A DNA stretch of 64,000 nucleotides from Burkholderia cepacia GG4 (GTDB taxonomy: Bacteria; Pseudomonadota; Gammaproteobacteria; Burkholderiales; Burkholderiaceae): the NCBI RefSeq assembly GCF_000292915.1, contig NC_018513.1, positions 1,240,001 through 1,304,000 on the forward strand, in the 5' to 3' direction. Below, piece after piece: positions 1-8,550 of this stretch. The position numbers and the translations under genes were made by a program. A model generated the notes under the pieces. That model worked only from the letters and a program-made list of their open reading frames with translations, was not told the DNA's origin and made no database searches. Position 1 is the first letter of the stretch. Every line of letters begins with the position of its first letter.

Positions 1-69
1 CGGCGACCTGCGGGTCGCCAGACTTGAAAAGAAGAGCGCCCGGACCCGGCGCCTCGTACTGGAGTTTGC

Positions 70-687
70 ATGACGATTGATAGCCTGACGGACAGCGCCA
101 CGACGCTCGATCCGCAAGCGCGCGAGATTCTCGATTTCTGGTTCGGCGAGCCGGATTCGGCCGGGTTCGGCCGGACGCGCAAGGTATGGTTCAACGGCGG
201 CGCGGCGTTCGACGACGTGCTGCGCACGCGTTACGGCGCGTTGCTCGACGCCGCGTGTGACGGCGCCTGCGATCGCTGGGCCGATACGCCGCCGGGCGCG
301 CTTGCGCTGATCGTCGTACTCGACCAGTTCTCGCGCAACATTCACCGCGGCACGCCGCGCGCGTTCGTCGCCGATCCGAAGGCGCTGGCGCTCGCGCGCC
401 GCGTCGTCGCGGCCGGCTGGGACGCGCAGCTACCGAGCGGCCATCACCGTGCGTTCGCGTACCTGCCGTTCGAACATGACGAGTCTGACGAGAGCCAGCG
501 CGAGGCCGTGCGTCTGTGCGCGGGCATCCGCGAAGAGGCGGGGTGCGCGAGCTACTACGAGTTCGCGTTGCGGCATGCGGCCGTGGTCGAGCGCTTCGGT
601 CGCTTCCCGCACCGGAACGCGATTCTCGGCCGTGCGTCGACCGACGAGGAGCAAGCGTTCCTGCGCGAGCCCGGTTCGTCGTTCTGA
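70..687 (+). CDS. DUF924 family protein
   Basis: A 205-residue soluble protein of the DUF924 family, an all-alpha TPR-like fold of unknown function. Family hallmarks visible are the N-terminal ILDFWFG segment (about residues 20-26), the VLDQFSRNIHRG block near residue 80-92 and the YLPFEHDE motif near residue 135-142. Length fits the family. The ATG is preceded by GGAG seven bases upstream, which supports this start. It stands alone on the plus strand and converges with the glycosyltransferase at 800. Family assignment is confident; function is not known. Confidence 0.88.
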   Translation: MTIDSLTDSATTLDPQAREILDFWFGEPDSAGFGRTRKVWFNGGAAFDDVLRTRYGALLDAACDGACDRWADTPPGALALIVVLDQFSRNIHRGTPRAFVADPKALALARRVVAAGWDAQLPSGHHRAFAYLPFEHDESDESQREAVRLCAGIREEAGCASYYEFALRHAAVVERFGRFPHRNAILGRASTDEEQAFLREPGSSF

Positions 688-799
688 CGTGCGGGGCGGC
701 GGGGCGGGCGTGAAGCCGCGTTCGCGCGCCGTTCGGGCGGGGAGAGGGGGCGCGTAGGCCGGACCTGACGACGGCGCCGGCGTGCGGCGCCGTCCTGTA

Positions 800-2734
800 T
801 CACTGCGCGTTGTGCTGTTCGGGCGTGCGCACGTAGACGCGCAGCAGTTCCTCGTCGTCGCCCGGGCGCGCGCCGGTCCAGAACAGTTTCCATTCGCTGC
901 CCGGCGCGGGGTCCACGGCCCGCACGCCTTGCACGATCATCCATGTACAGCGCGTCGTTTTCGCGTCGTTGATCGGCGTGTGCAGGATGCCGGAGAAGTA
1001 GTACAGCATCGGCGCTTCCGATTCGCCGAGCCCATGCAGGCTCGCCATGCAGTCGCCTTCGTTCCATTCGAGCGCGAGATGCGTGTTCAGGTCGTCGAAC
1101 ACCGACCGGTAGCTCTTCGCGATGTCGAGCCACGGCAGCAGCAGCGTATAGACGAGCCCCCACGCGACCAGCGCGCCGGCCCCCCACGACAGCGCGCCGC
1201 GCCACCGGCCGGTCATACGCAGTTTCGGCAGCAGCCACAGCCAGCCGACCGTCAGCACGAGCGCGCCGATCACGAACCCGGGCACGATCGGCATGGTCCA
1301 GTCGAGCGGCAGCCAGCGGCCGAGCGGCGCGAGGCTCGCATGCGATGCACTCGGATCGGCCATCACCGCCCAGATCGCCCATGCGAGCGCGACGGCGCTG
1401 CCGAACAGCAGGCGGCTCAGGTAATCCCATGCGAGATGCAGCCCGCGCGGCAGACGCTCGATCGCCTGCGCGGCGACCAGCGCGAGCGGCGCGAAGAACG
1501 GCAGGATGTAGAGCTGGCGCGAGGTCGCGGACACTTGCAATACCGCGAGGCCGATGCCCGCGAACAGCACGGGCAGCGCGATACGCGGCGTGCGCCAGTC
1601 GCGCCATGCCCCGCGCGCCAGCGCGGCGATCGCGAGCGGCGCCACGGGGAAGCCGAGCAGCAGGAACGCGCGCAGGATGAAGAACGGCTTGTCGTTCTCC
1701 GCGCCGAGCTCGGGCACCGAGAAGCCGAAGAAGCGGCCGACGTTGTTGTCCCAGAACCACGTCATGAACAGCGTCTCGGAGCGCAGGAACAGCGCGGTCG
1801 GCCAGATCAGCGCGAACGGCGCGAACACCAGCGCGGCAACGCCGAGCGCCCGCGCGAACGAGCGCGTACGGCAGGCGGGGTAGAGCACCAGCGCGCCCAT
1901 GAGCGTGGCCGCGAACACGAGCGGCACGAACAGTCCCTTCGCCATCAGCGCAATGCCGACGCCCGCGCCGAAGATCGGCGCGGCCCAGCGGCCCGACGGC
2001 CGCACCGGCAGCCCGTGCCGCAATTGCCGCGCGCGCGCGACGTGCTGCATCACGAGTTCGAGCAGCCCGCAGAAGCCCATGGCGGTGCCGGCGAACAGCG
2101 CGACGTCCGTCATCATGTCGTGCACGTGCTTGATGACGACGAGCGTGCCCGCGCTCAGCACGACCGGCCCGATCACGCGCAGGTCGAGCCAGCTGTCGGC
2201 CCGGCTGGCGCTGCGCGCCGCGCGCGCGATGAAGCCGAACGCGAGCGCCGCGAACAGCGCGCTCGCGAGCCGCGCCGCGTCGTGCAGCGGCATCACGCGC
2301 TGCAGCAGCCACGCGAGGCTCGTCGCGACCCACGCGTAGAGCGGCGGTTTTTCCATGAACGGCAGGCCAGCGTTGGTCGGCACGACGAAGTCGCCGGTCT
2401 CGAGCATGTGCTGGATGATGCCGAACGTATAGGTTTCGTCCTGCTTCCACGGGTCGTGGCCGAGCACGCCCGGCAGCACGTATGCGCAGACCAGCGCGGC
2501 GACCAGCAGCCATGCCTGCCAGCCGAGCCGGATGACGTGACCGCGGGCGGTATTCGTCGCGCTGGCGCCGGCCACGGCGGGCGTGCCGGCGGCATTGAGC
2601 GTCGCGCTGAGGTCGGTGTCGGCGGCTGTTCGGGTGTGCTGGGCCGAAGCGGGCACGGCCGTGCGTCGCCGGCCGGGCGCTGCGGTTCCTGGCATGGAAA
2701 AGATCTCGGTCGGGTCAAGCCGGTCCGGCGACAT
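800..2734 (-). CDS. GT39/ArnT-like membrane glycosyltransferase
   Basis: A 644-residue polytopic membrane protein of the PMT/ArnT superfamily (GT39/GT83), which moves a sugar from a polyprenyl-phosphate donor to a lipid or protein on the periplasmic side. After a roughly 65-residue cytoplasmic N-tail and the first membrane helix comes the expected first periplasmic loop with an acidic DE pair (QDETY) and the MEKPPLYAW block typical of ArnT-type enzymes. About a dozen hydrophobic segments follow, then a soluble C-terminal domain. The first ATG has no clear ribosome site; an ATG at 2695 (MPGTAAPGRR) is an alternative start. It is not next to arn genes, so the donor sugar is unknown. Confidence 0.82.
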   Translation of the reverse strand: MSPDRLDPTEIFSMPGTAAPGRRRTAVPASAQHTRTAADTDLSATLNAAGTPAVAGASATNTARGHVIRLGWQAWLLVAALVCAYVLPGVLGHDPWKQDETYTFGIIQHMLETGDFVVPTNAGLPFMEKPPLYAWVATSLAWLLQRVMPLHDAARLASALFAALAFGFIARAARSASRADSWLDLRVIGPVVLSAGTLVVIKHVHDMMTDVALFAGTAMGFCGLLELVMQHVARARQLRHGLPVRPSGRWAAPIFGAGVGIALMAKGLFVPLVFAATLMGALVLYPACRTRSFARALGVAALVFAPFALIWPTALFLRSETLFMTWFWDNNVGRFFGFSVPELGAENDKPFFILRAFLLLGFPVAPLAIAALARGAWRDWRTPRIALPVLFAGIGLAVLQVSATSRQLYILPFFAPLALVAAQAIERLPRGLHLAWDYLSRLLFGSAVALAWAIWAVMADPSASHASLAPLGRWLPLDWTMPIVPGFVIGALVLTVGWLWLLPKLRMTGRWRGALSWGAGALVAWGLVYTLLLPWLDIAKSYRSVFDDLNTHLALEWNEGDCMASLHGLGESEAPMLYYFSGILHTPINDAKTTRCTWMIVQGVRAVDPAPGSEWKLFWTGARPGDDEELLRVYVRTPEQHNAQ

Positions 2735-2921
2735 GGGCCGGAACCGATAAGGGTCGCATCAAGGCGAGATGACAGCCGGATGACCGACTGTTTGGCGTGG
2801 CGCTAGTAGACCACGGATTTCTTACGGATGTTTACTGAAACCGTCAGGATATTGTGGAGATTTGTGGTGTCGTGACCACGAAACGCTTCAGTCGGTCCGT
2901 TTTGGGCCTTTTGGGGCGCGA

Positions 2922-3683
2922 TTATCGGCCGCCGCCGACGTCGAGCAGGGCGCCTGTCGTATAGGACGCCGCGTCGCCGAGCAGCCAGACGATCGCTTCG
3001 GCGATTTCCTGCGCTTCGCCCGCCCGGCCGAGCGGCGTCTGGGCGCCGAGGCGCGCCGCACGGCCCGGCTGGCCGCCGCTCGCATGGATATCGGTCTCGA
3101 TCAGGCCGGGGCGGACCGCGTTGACGCGCACGCCGCGCGGGCCGAGTTCCTTCGCGAGGCCGATCGTCAGCGAATCGATCGCGCCCTTTGAGCCCGCGTA
3201 GTCGACGTATTCGTTCGGCGAACCGAGCCGGGATGCGATCGACGACACGTTGACGATCGCGCCGCCGCGGCCGCCGCGGTCGGTGGACAGCCGGCGCGCG
3301 GCTTCGCGCGCACACAGGTACGCGCCGAGCACATTGGTGTCGAACATCCGCCGCAGCCGGTCGGCCGGCATGTCGGCGAGCGGCATCGACGGCGCGACGA
3401 TCCCCGCATTGTTGACGAGCGCGTCGAGACGACCGAACGCTGCCACGACGGTGTCGAACATCGCGATGACGTCCGCTTCGTCCGCGACATCGCCGGCGAC
3501 GATGCACGCGCGTGCGCCGGCGTCGCGCACGGCTTGCGCGGTCAGTTCGGCTGCCGCCGCGTCGCGCGCGTAGTTGATGCCGACGTCCCAGCCGCGCTCG
3601 GCCGCGAGCAAGGCGGTCGCGCGGCCGATGCCGCGGCTCGCGCCCGTGATGAGGACAGCCTTGCGCTCGGTCGGTGCAGGCAT
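2922..3683 (-). CDS. SDR family NAD(P)-dependent oxidoreductase
   Basis: A 253-residue classical short-chain dehydrogenase/reductase with a Rossmann fold. Visible motifs are the cofactor site TGASRGIG (residues about 12-19), the NNAG structural motif near residue 90, and the catalytic Ser (NVSSIAS) followed by YAGSK (Tyr-x-x-x-Lys). It resembles FabG or glucose-1-dehydrogenase-like reductases, but the substrate is unknown. I chose the ATG at 3683 because GGGAG lies a suitable distance upstream and homology begins there; the frame is open further upstream but without family similarity. It lies 32 bases downstream of the LOG gene on the same strand and may be its third operon member. Confidence 0.87.
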   Translation of the reverse strand: MPAPTERKAVLITGASRGIGRATALLAAERGWDVGINYARDAAAAELTAQAVRDAGARACIVAGDVADEADVIAMFDTVVAAFGRLDALVNNAGIVAPSMPLADMPADRLRRMFDTNVLGAYLCAREAARRLSTDRGGRGGAIVNVSSIASRLGSPNEYVDYAGSKGAIDSLTIGLAKELGPRGVRVNAVRPGLIETDIHASGGQPGRAARLGAQTPLGRAGEAQEIAEAIVWLLGDAASYTTGALLDVGGGR

Positions 3684-3715
3684 CGCGTGCGGCTCCCGGT
3701 GACGATTACTCGGCG

Positions 3716-4297
3716 TTACTTGGCCGCATCGGGCGCCCACTTGTCGCGGGCGGGCGGCTGGTAGCGGCGCAGCTGGTCGATCAGCCCGACGGGCTCGGAG
3801 TCGATGCACAGCGCGTCGAAATAGGCCGGGCGCATGAAGCCTTCGTCGACCGTATGGCGCAGCAGCGCGATCAGCGGATCGTAGAACGAATCGATGTTGT
3901 ACAGCGCGACCGGCTTGCGGTGATAGCCGAGCTGCGCCCACGTATAGACCTCGAACAGTTCCTCGAGCGTGCCGGCGCCGCCGGGCATCGCGACGAATGC
4001 GTCGGCGAGGTCGGCCATCATCTTCTTGCGATGGTGCATGTCGGGCACGACGTGCAGTTCCGACAGCCCGGCATGGCCGACTTCCTTGTCGACGAGCAGT
4101 TCGGGGATCACGCCGACCGCACGGCCGCCGGCCGCCATGACTTCATCGGCGATCACGCCCATCAGTCCGACGCGGCCGCCGCCGTAGACGAGCGTGAGGC
4201 CCGCATCGACGAGGGCGCGGCCGAACGCGCGCGCGGCGTCCGCATAGACGGGCCGCACGCCGGGCGACGAGCCGCAGTAAACGCAGACTGCCTTCAT
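3716..4297 (-). CDS. LOG family nucleotide 5'-monophosphate phosphoribohydrolase
   Basis: A 193-residue member of the LOG/TIGR00730 family, which cleaves the N-glycosidic bond of (cytokinin) nucleoside 5'-monophosphates to release the free base. The family signature PGGAGTLEELFEVYTWAQLG, containing the substrate and catalytic residues PGGxGTxxE, is intact around residues 95-115. The N-terminal VYCGSS motif is also present. The start codon overlaps the stop of the TetR gene upstream (ATGA), so the two are translationally coupled. The family call is firm. Whether it makes cytokinin or only salvages nucleotides cannot be told from sequence. Confidence 0.9.
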   Translation of the reverse strand: MKAVCVYCGSSPGVRPVYADAARAFGRALVDAGLTLVYGGGRVGLMGVIADEVMAAGGRAVGVIPELLVDKEVGHAGLSELHVVPDMHHRKKMMADLADAFVAMPGGAGTLEELFEVYTWAQLGYHRKPVALYNIDSFYDPLIALLRHTVDEGFMRPAYFDALCIDSEPVGLIDQLRRYQPPARDKWAPDAAK

Positions 4298-5049
4298 TGC
4301 TTGGGGTCCCTGGCGGCGGGCTTGGCGGTGACCGGGCTGCCCGCGGGGCGGGGCGAACCGTCGCGCGGCGGCAGGTAGTCGGTGAACTCGCGCTTGGGCA
4401 GCTTGCCGGAGACGAGATCGTCGAACAGCTGGCGCGAACGGCCGCGCAGGTAGGGCGCCATGATCGAGATCACGTGCATGCTCACCTGGTGCAGTTCTTC
4501 GCGGATCGCATCCTGGTCGTTGTACTTGCGCGGGTGCATCACGTACTGATACGACAGCCAGTACGTCGAGATCACGGCCATGTTGGTTGCAATGACTTCG
4601 ATCTCGGCGGGCGTCGCGACCATTTCGGCGTCCGACACGAGCAGTTCGCACATGTCGTGCGCGAAGCGCACCTTGTGGCTGATGATCTGCTTGAAGTGCG
4701 TCTCGAGCGTGCGATTGCGCGCGAGCAGGTCGTTGAGGTCGCGATACAGGAACCGGTAGGTCCACATGAAGTCGGCCATGTACTGCAGGTACGACCAGGT
4801 CTCGTCGATCGTCGGACGGTGATCTTCGGGGAAGCGCAGCCGCCGTTCGATCTGCTGCTCGAACTGCGCGAAGATGCTGTTGATGATGTCGTCCTTGTTG
4901 CGGAAATGGTAGTACAGGTTGCCTGGACTGATTTCCATTTCCTCGGCGATCGTCGTGGTCGTGACGTTCGGCTCGCCGATCTCGTTGAAGAGTTTCAACG
5001 ACAACTCGAGAATCCGTTCGCGGGTGCGGCGGGGAGGTTTCGCTTCCAT
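4294..5049 (-). CDS. TetR/AcrR family transcriptional regulator
   Basis: A 251-residue TetR-family repressor. The N-terminal helix-turn-helix spans about residues 8-55, with the typical RERILELSLKLFNEIG start and the SPGNLYYHFRNKDDII recognition segment. The long C-terminal ligand domain is typical of larger members with unidentified ligands. The stop codon overlaps the LOG start, so both come from one message. A TATAAT-like -10 and a perfect 12-bp palindrome lie about 95-110 bases upstream of the start and suggest autoregulation. The lysine/arginine-rich start (MEAKPPRRTRER) fits the family. Confidence 0.9.
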   Translation of the reverse strand: MEAKPPRRTRERILELSLKLFNEIGEPNVTTTTIAEEMEISPGNLYYHFRNKDDIINSIFAQFEQQIERRLRFPEDHRPTIDETWSYLQYMADFMWTYRFLYRDLNDLLARNRTLETHFKQIISHKVRFAHDMCELLVSDAEMVATPAEIEVIATNMAVISTYWLSYQYVMHPRKYNDQDAIREELHQVSMHVISIMAPYLRGRSRQLFDDLVSGKLPKREFTDYLPPRDGSPRPAGSPVTAKPAARDPKQ

Positions 5050-5143
5050 GTCGTCCGGCCCTGTGTGTGCCGGACTGGCGGGCGCTGCAATCGATGCTGC
5101 GAGATTCGTCCGGCGCGGGTTGCTGTTCTAAGTCTAGCGGACG

Positions 5144-5160
5144 ATTATAAACCGCGGTTT
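5144..5160 (-). promoter_or_regulatory. Putative tetR-LOG promoter -10 with palindromic operator
   Basis: On the minus strand, TATAAT (5149-5144) is a perfect -10 hexamer, and a perfect 12-bp palindrome AAACCGCGGTTT (5149-5160) abuts it on the -35 side. No good -35 match lies at 17 bp. TetR-type dimers commonly bind such palindromes in the spacer of their own promoter. This is an inference from position and symmetry. Confidence 0.5.
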
Positions 5161-5241
5161 CGCCGCTTCGGGCGCATTTCGTGATTGCGATGCATCCGGC
5201 GCATGGTGCGCCGCCGCACGCGGACGCTGCCGCATGCGCCG

Positions 5242-5778
5242 CTAGAACCCGAGCCAGCGCGCGACGACGGGGCCCAGCACGAAGCCCCACGTCGTCACGC
5301 ACGCGAACAGCGCGACGGTCACGGCCGCGCTGCCGAGGTCCTTCGCACGCTTCGACAATTCATGGCGCTCGAGCGAGATGCGGTCGATCGCGGCCTCGAC
5401 GCTCGAGTTCAGCAACTCGACGATCAGCACCAGCAGCACCGAGCCGATCAGCAGCGCGCGCGATGCGGCCGGCACCGGTGCGAACGCACCGATCGGCAGC
5501 ATCAGCGCGGCGAGCGTCAGTTCCTGGCGAAACGCGCTTTCCTCGCGGATCGCGACGCGAAAGCCGTTCAGCGAATGCTTGAGCGCGTACCACGCGCGCG
5601 TGATGCCGCGGTGGCGCTTGTACGGGTTCGGCGCCAGCGGCGCGAGACCATCGTCGGGGCCGAGCGGCTCGTGCGCGTGCACGTCCGCGTCGGTGTGCGG
5701 TTCTTCCTCGTCGAACGGACGATGCCGTGGCGTGGTCGCGGCAGGGGGCGGGGTCTTGTCGTTCAGGTCTCGTTTCAA
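5242..5778 (-). CDS. dgkA: Diacylglycerol kinase
   Basis: A prokaryotic-type integral membrane diacylglycerol kinase that phosphorylates diacylglycerol to phosphatidate for phospholipid recycling. The catalytic core is clear: ELLNSSVEAAIDRIS followed by ELSKRAKDLGSAAV, matching the E. coli active-site helix, with three hydrophobic segments. At about 178 residues it is longer than E. coli DgkA (122) because of a hydrophilic acidic N-terminal extension of roughly 55 residues. The likely start is TTG at 5778, overlapping the TGA stop of the upstream glycosyltransferase as TTGA, which suggests coupled translation. No other good start lies in the extension. Confidence 0.85.
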   Translation of the reverse strand: MKRDLNDKTPPPAATTPRHRPFDEEEPHTDADVHAHEPLGPDDGLAPLAPNPYKRHRGITRAWYALKHSLNGFRVAIREESAFRQELTLAALMLPIGAFAPVPAASRALLIGSVLLVLIVELLNSSVEAAIDRISLERHELSKRAKDLGSAAVTVALFACVTTWGFVLGPVVARWLGF

Positions 5779-6809
5779 ACGGCGGCACCTTCGGCGGGCG
5801 AGTACGCAGTCTTCGGCAGCGGCTTCAGATGCGACGCGAACTGCTCGGATGCCGCGCGCCACGAGAAGCGTTCGGCCCACGCGCGCGCGGTATCGCGTTC
5901 GATCTTCAGTGCCTCGAGGCAGGCTTCCTGCAGGTCTTCGTGCATCGCGCCGGCATGGCCCCCGCCGAGCACGTCGATCGGGCCCGTGACGGGATACGCG
6001 GCGACCGGCGTGCCGCAGGCGAGCGCCTCGAGCAGCACGAGGCCAAACGTGTCGGTGCGACTCGGGAACACGAACACGTCGGCCGCAGCATACACCTTCG
6101 CGAGCTCCGCTTGGGACAGCACGCCCAGATAGTTCGCTTCCGGATAGCGCGACTTCAGCTCCGCGAGCGCGGGACCTTCGCCCGCGACCCATTTCGAGCC
6201 GGGCAGGTCGAGGCGCAGGAACGCCTCGACGTTCTTCTCGATCGCGACGCGGCCCACGTACAGGAAGATCGGCCGCGCGGTATTGAGCACCTTCGACTCC
6301 ATCGGCCGGAAGATATCGAGGTCGACGCCGCGCGTCCACAGCACGACGTTCGTGAAGCCGAACTTCTCGAGGTCCTGCTTCACGACCGGCGTCGGCGCCA
6401 TCACCGCGAGCGACGGTCCGTGGAACCAGTGCAGGAACTTGTAGGTCGCTGACAGCGGAATGCCGAAGCGCGCCTGTACGTATTCGGGAAAGCGCGTGTG
6501 ATATGCGGTCGTGTACGGCAGCTTGCGTGCGCGCGCATAGCGTCGCGCGGCGAGGCCGAGCGGCCCTTCGGTCGCGATGTGCAGCGCATCGGGTGCGAAC
6601 GCATCGATCCGTGCGCGCAGCTTGCGGTACGGCAGGATCGACAGGCGAATCTCGGGGTAGGTCGGGCACGGCACCGTGCGGAATTCCAGCGGCGTCAGCA
6701 TTTCGACGCGGTGGCCGAGCGCGGTGAGTTCGCGCGTCGTGCTCTTCAGCGTGCGCACGACGCCATTGACCTGCGGTTCCCACGCGTCGGTGACGATCAT
6801 GATCTTCAT
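5775..6809 (-). CDS. Glycosyltransferase family 1 (GT4-type, mannosyltransferase-like)
   Basis: A 344-residue GT-B fold retaining glycosyltransferase of the GT4 group, close in look to MgtA/PimB-type alpha-mannosyltransferases. Visible are the glycine-rich acceptor loop WEPQVNGVVRT at residues about 11-21, VAGEGPAL in the donor half, and the C-terminal DTFGLVLLEA block in which the first acidic residue of the usual E-x7-E motif is Asp. There is no membrane segment, so it probably acts at the inner leaflet. It sits between an LpxH-like phosphoesterase and DgkA, which hints at glycolipid synthesis. The acceptor is unknown. Confidence 0.85.
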   Translation of the reverse strand: MKIMIVTDAWEPQVNGVVRTLKSTTRELTALGHRVEMLTPLEFRTVPCPTYPEIRLSILPYRKLRARIDAFAPDALHIATEGPLGLAARRYARARKLPYTTAYHTRFPEYVQARFGIPLSATYKFLHWFHGPSLAVMAPTPVVKQDLEKFGFTNVVLWTRGVDLDIFRPMESKVLNTARPIFLYVGRVAIEKNVEAFLRLDLPGSKWVAGEGPALAELKSRYPEANYLGVLSQAELAKVYAAADVFVFPSRTDTFGLVLLEALACGTPVAAYPVTGPIDVLGGGHAGAMHEDLQEACLEALKIERDTARAWAERFSWRAASEQFASHLKPLPKTAYSPAEGAAV

Positions 6810-6839
6810 CGCGGCATGTGTCCTGTAAGTGGAGTTGTG

Positions 6840-7778
6840 TCAGGCGGTGGCTTTGGCCTTGCGCGACGGGGCAGCGGACGGCGCGGTGCGCATTGCCGTC
6901 CAGTAGATGATCTTCAGTTCGCCTTCCATCGTTTCGACGAGCGCCGACAGGCTTTCGACCCAGTCGCCGTCGTTGCAGTACAGCACGCCGTCGATGTCGC
7001 GGATCTCCGCCTTGTGGATGTGCCCGCACACGACGCCGTCGCAGCCGCGGCGGCGTGCTTCGTCGGTCATCACGGTCTCGAACTGCGAGATGAAATTGAC
7101 GGCGTTCTTCACCTGGTGCTTCAGGTACTGCGACAGCGACCAGTACTGGAAGCCGAGCCGGCTGCGGATCCGGTTGAACCAGCGGTTCAGCACGAGGATC
7201 AGCGTGTAGAGCGTGTCGCCGAGGTAGGCGAGCCATTTCGCGTGCTGGATCACACCGTCGAACAGGTCGCCGTGCACGATCCACAAACGTTTGCCCGCGA
7301 GCGTCGTGTGGAACGCCTCGCCGCGCACCTGGATGTCGCCGAACGCGAGGTCGCAGAACTGCCGCGCGCCTTCGTCATGGTTGCCCGGGATGTAGACCAC
7401 CTGCGTGCCCTTGCGCGCCTTGCGCAGGATCTTCTGCACGACGTCGTTGTGCGCCTGCGGCCAGTACCAGCCTTTCTTCAGCTGCCAGCCGTCGATGATG
7501 TCGCCGACGAGGTACAGGTATTCCGAGTCGTTGTGACGCAGGAAGTCGAGCAGGTACGGCGCCTGACAGCCGCTCGAGCCGAGATGGATGTCGGACAGCC
7601 AGATCGTGCGGTAGCGATGGGCGGACGGTTCGGGGTCGTCATGCTGCGTGGTGTGCGCGGCAGGCGGCTCGTGCGACGAAAGGGCATCGGTTGCGGCCGA
7701 GCCGGACAGGAAGGCGGTGACGGCGCGGGCGCCGAGCGGTTGACGAAACAGGGAGGTCGCGGACGTTTTCTGGCCCAT
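6840..7778 (-). CDS. LpxH-like UDP-2,3-diacylglucosamine diphosphatase family phosphoesterase
   Basis: A 312-residue calcineurin-like metallophosphoesterase. All metal-binding motifs are intact: LSDIHLG, GDIIDGW, PGNHDEG, VHGDLFD and GHIHKAE. The arrangement matches LpxH-type enzymes that hydrolyse UDP-2,3-diacylglucosamine in lipid A synthesis, but there is an N-terminal extension of about 55 residues and the neighbours are not lipid A genes. It may therefore be a paralogue acting on another pyrophosphate lipid. It lies 30 bases upstream of the GT1 gene on the same strand, probably in one operon. Confidence 0.83.
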   Translation of the reverse strand: MGQKTSATSLFRQPLGARAVTAFLSGSAATDALSSHEPPAAHTTQHDDPEPSAHRYRTIWLSDIHLGSSGCQAPYLLDFLRHNDSEYLYLVGDIIDGWQLKKGWYWPQAHNDVVQKILRKARKGTQVVYIPGNHDEGARQFCDLAFGDIQVRGEAFHTTLAGKRLWIVHGDLFDGVIQHAKWLAYLGDTLYTLILVLNRWFNRIRSRLGFQYWSLSQYLKHQVKNAVNFISQFETVMTDEARRRGCDGVVCGHIHKAEIRDIDGVLYCNDGDWVESLSALVETMEGELKIIYWTAMRTAPSAAPSRKAKATA

Positions 7779-8034
7779 GCATGACTCGCGCCGGTTGACA
7801 GTACAGGCATTGCGCCATGCGGGCGTGACCTTGCCGTGACAGTCACGAGACGTTCTTATTACTGTCGTTGCTGCGTGTTTAGCAGTGAATGCGGCGGCGT
7901 TGCGTAACCTGCCGAACCGACGGCGTTCCGGCTATGGGGCAAGCCGTGCGGGGCGGCCATGCGAGCGTTTTCGCGGCTTTTCGTCTGATGGATGCGACGT
8001 GCTGCAGCCGCGCTGGCGCGGGCGGAGCGGCGCG

Positions 8035-8544
8035 TCAGCGCGGAATCGCGACGACGCGTGTGCGTGCGATGCGGTCGTGCGGGAACTGGCGATCGGCGTG
8101 CAGCCGGGCGGCGCCGGCCCACACGACGATCCATGCGGCGGCGAGCGCGAGCGTGACGGGCACCGACAGGCCGAGGAGCGGATGCAGCGAGAGCGGTGGC
8201 AGGAACCACAGCCAGCCGAGCGCATAGCGGACGAGCGCATGGCCGGCGTTCAGCGGCCGGCCGCTCGACGATTCGAGCCGCAGCCGCCAGGTCTTCATCG
8301 GCAGCGTCTGGCCGCCGTGGGTCCAGAACCACACGAAGTACGCGCCTGCGACGAGTGCGATCCACGCGGCGAGGAGGTTGTGATGGACGAGGCCGTTGCG
8401 CTGCTGCGTCGCGAGGCTGAATGCGAGGCCCGCGAAGAACACGACGCCGAACAGCAACACGGCTTCGTACAGCATCGCGGCGAGGCGCCGCCGCACGGAT
8501 GGCGCGGTGACGGCCGGGGCCTGGCGTGCGGGGGGGCTCGCCAC
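8035..8544 (-). CDS. RDD family membrane protein
   Basis: A 169-residue RDD-domain protein. Visible are the opening ASVRRRLAAMLYEAVLL-like segment with Arg before the first helix, three to four hydrophobic segments and the GGQTLPMKTWRLRL block typical of RDD proteins. Function is unknown; some RDD proteins act in ion or compatible-solute transport. The start is probably GTG at 8544, six bases after the stop of the DUF3106 gene, so it is the last gene of the sigma-factor cassette. The first internal ATG would remove the conserved arginine segment. Confidence 0.83.
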   Translation of the reverse strand: MASPPARQAPAVTAPSVRRRLAAMLYEAVLLFGVVFFAGLAFSLATQQRNGLVHHNLLAAWIALVAGAYFVWFWTHGGQTLPMKTWRLRLESSSGRPLNAGHALVRYALGWLWFLPPLSLHPLLGLSVPVTLALAAAWIVVWAGAARLHADRQFPHDRIARTRVVAIPR

Positions 8545-8550
8545 GGCCGC

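Noticed and set aside
782..2806. Plus-strand open frame opposite the GT39 gene
   Set aside because: Arg/Gln/His-rich composition, no family; the minus-strand protein has clear membrane helices and motifs.
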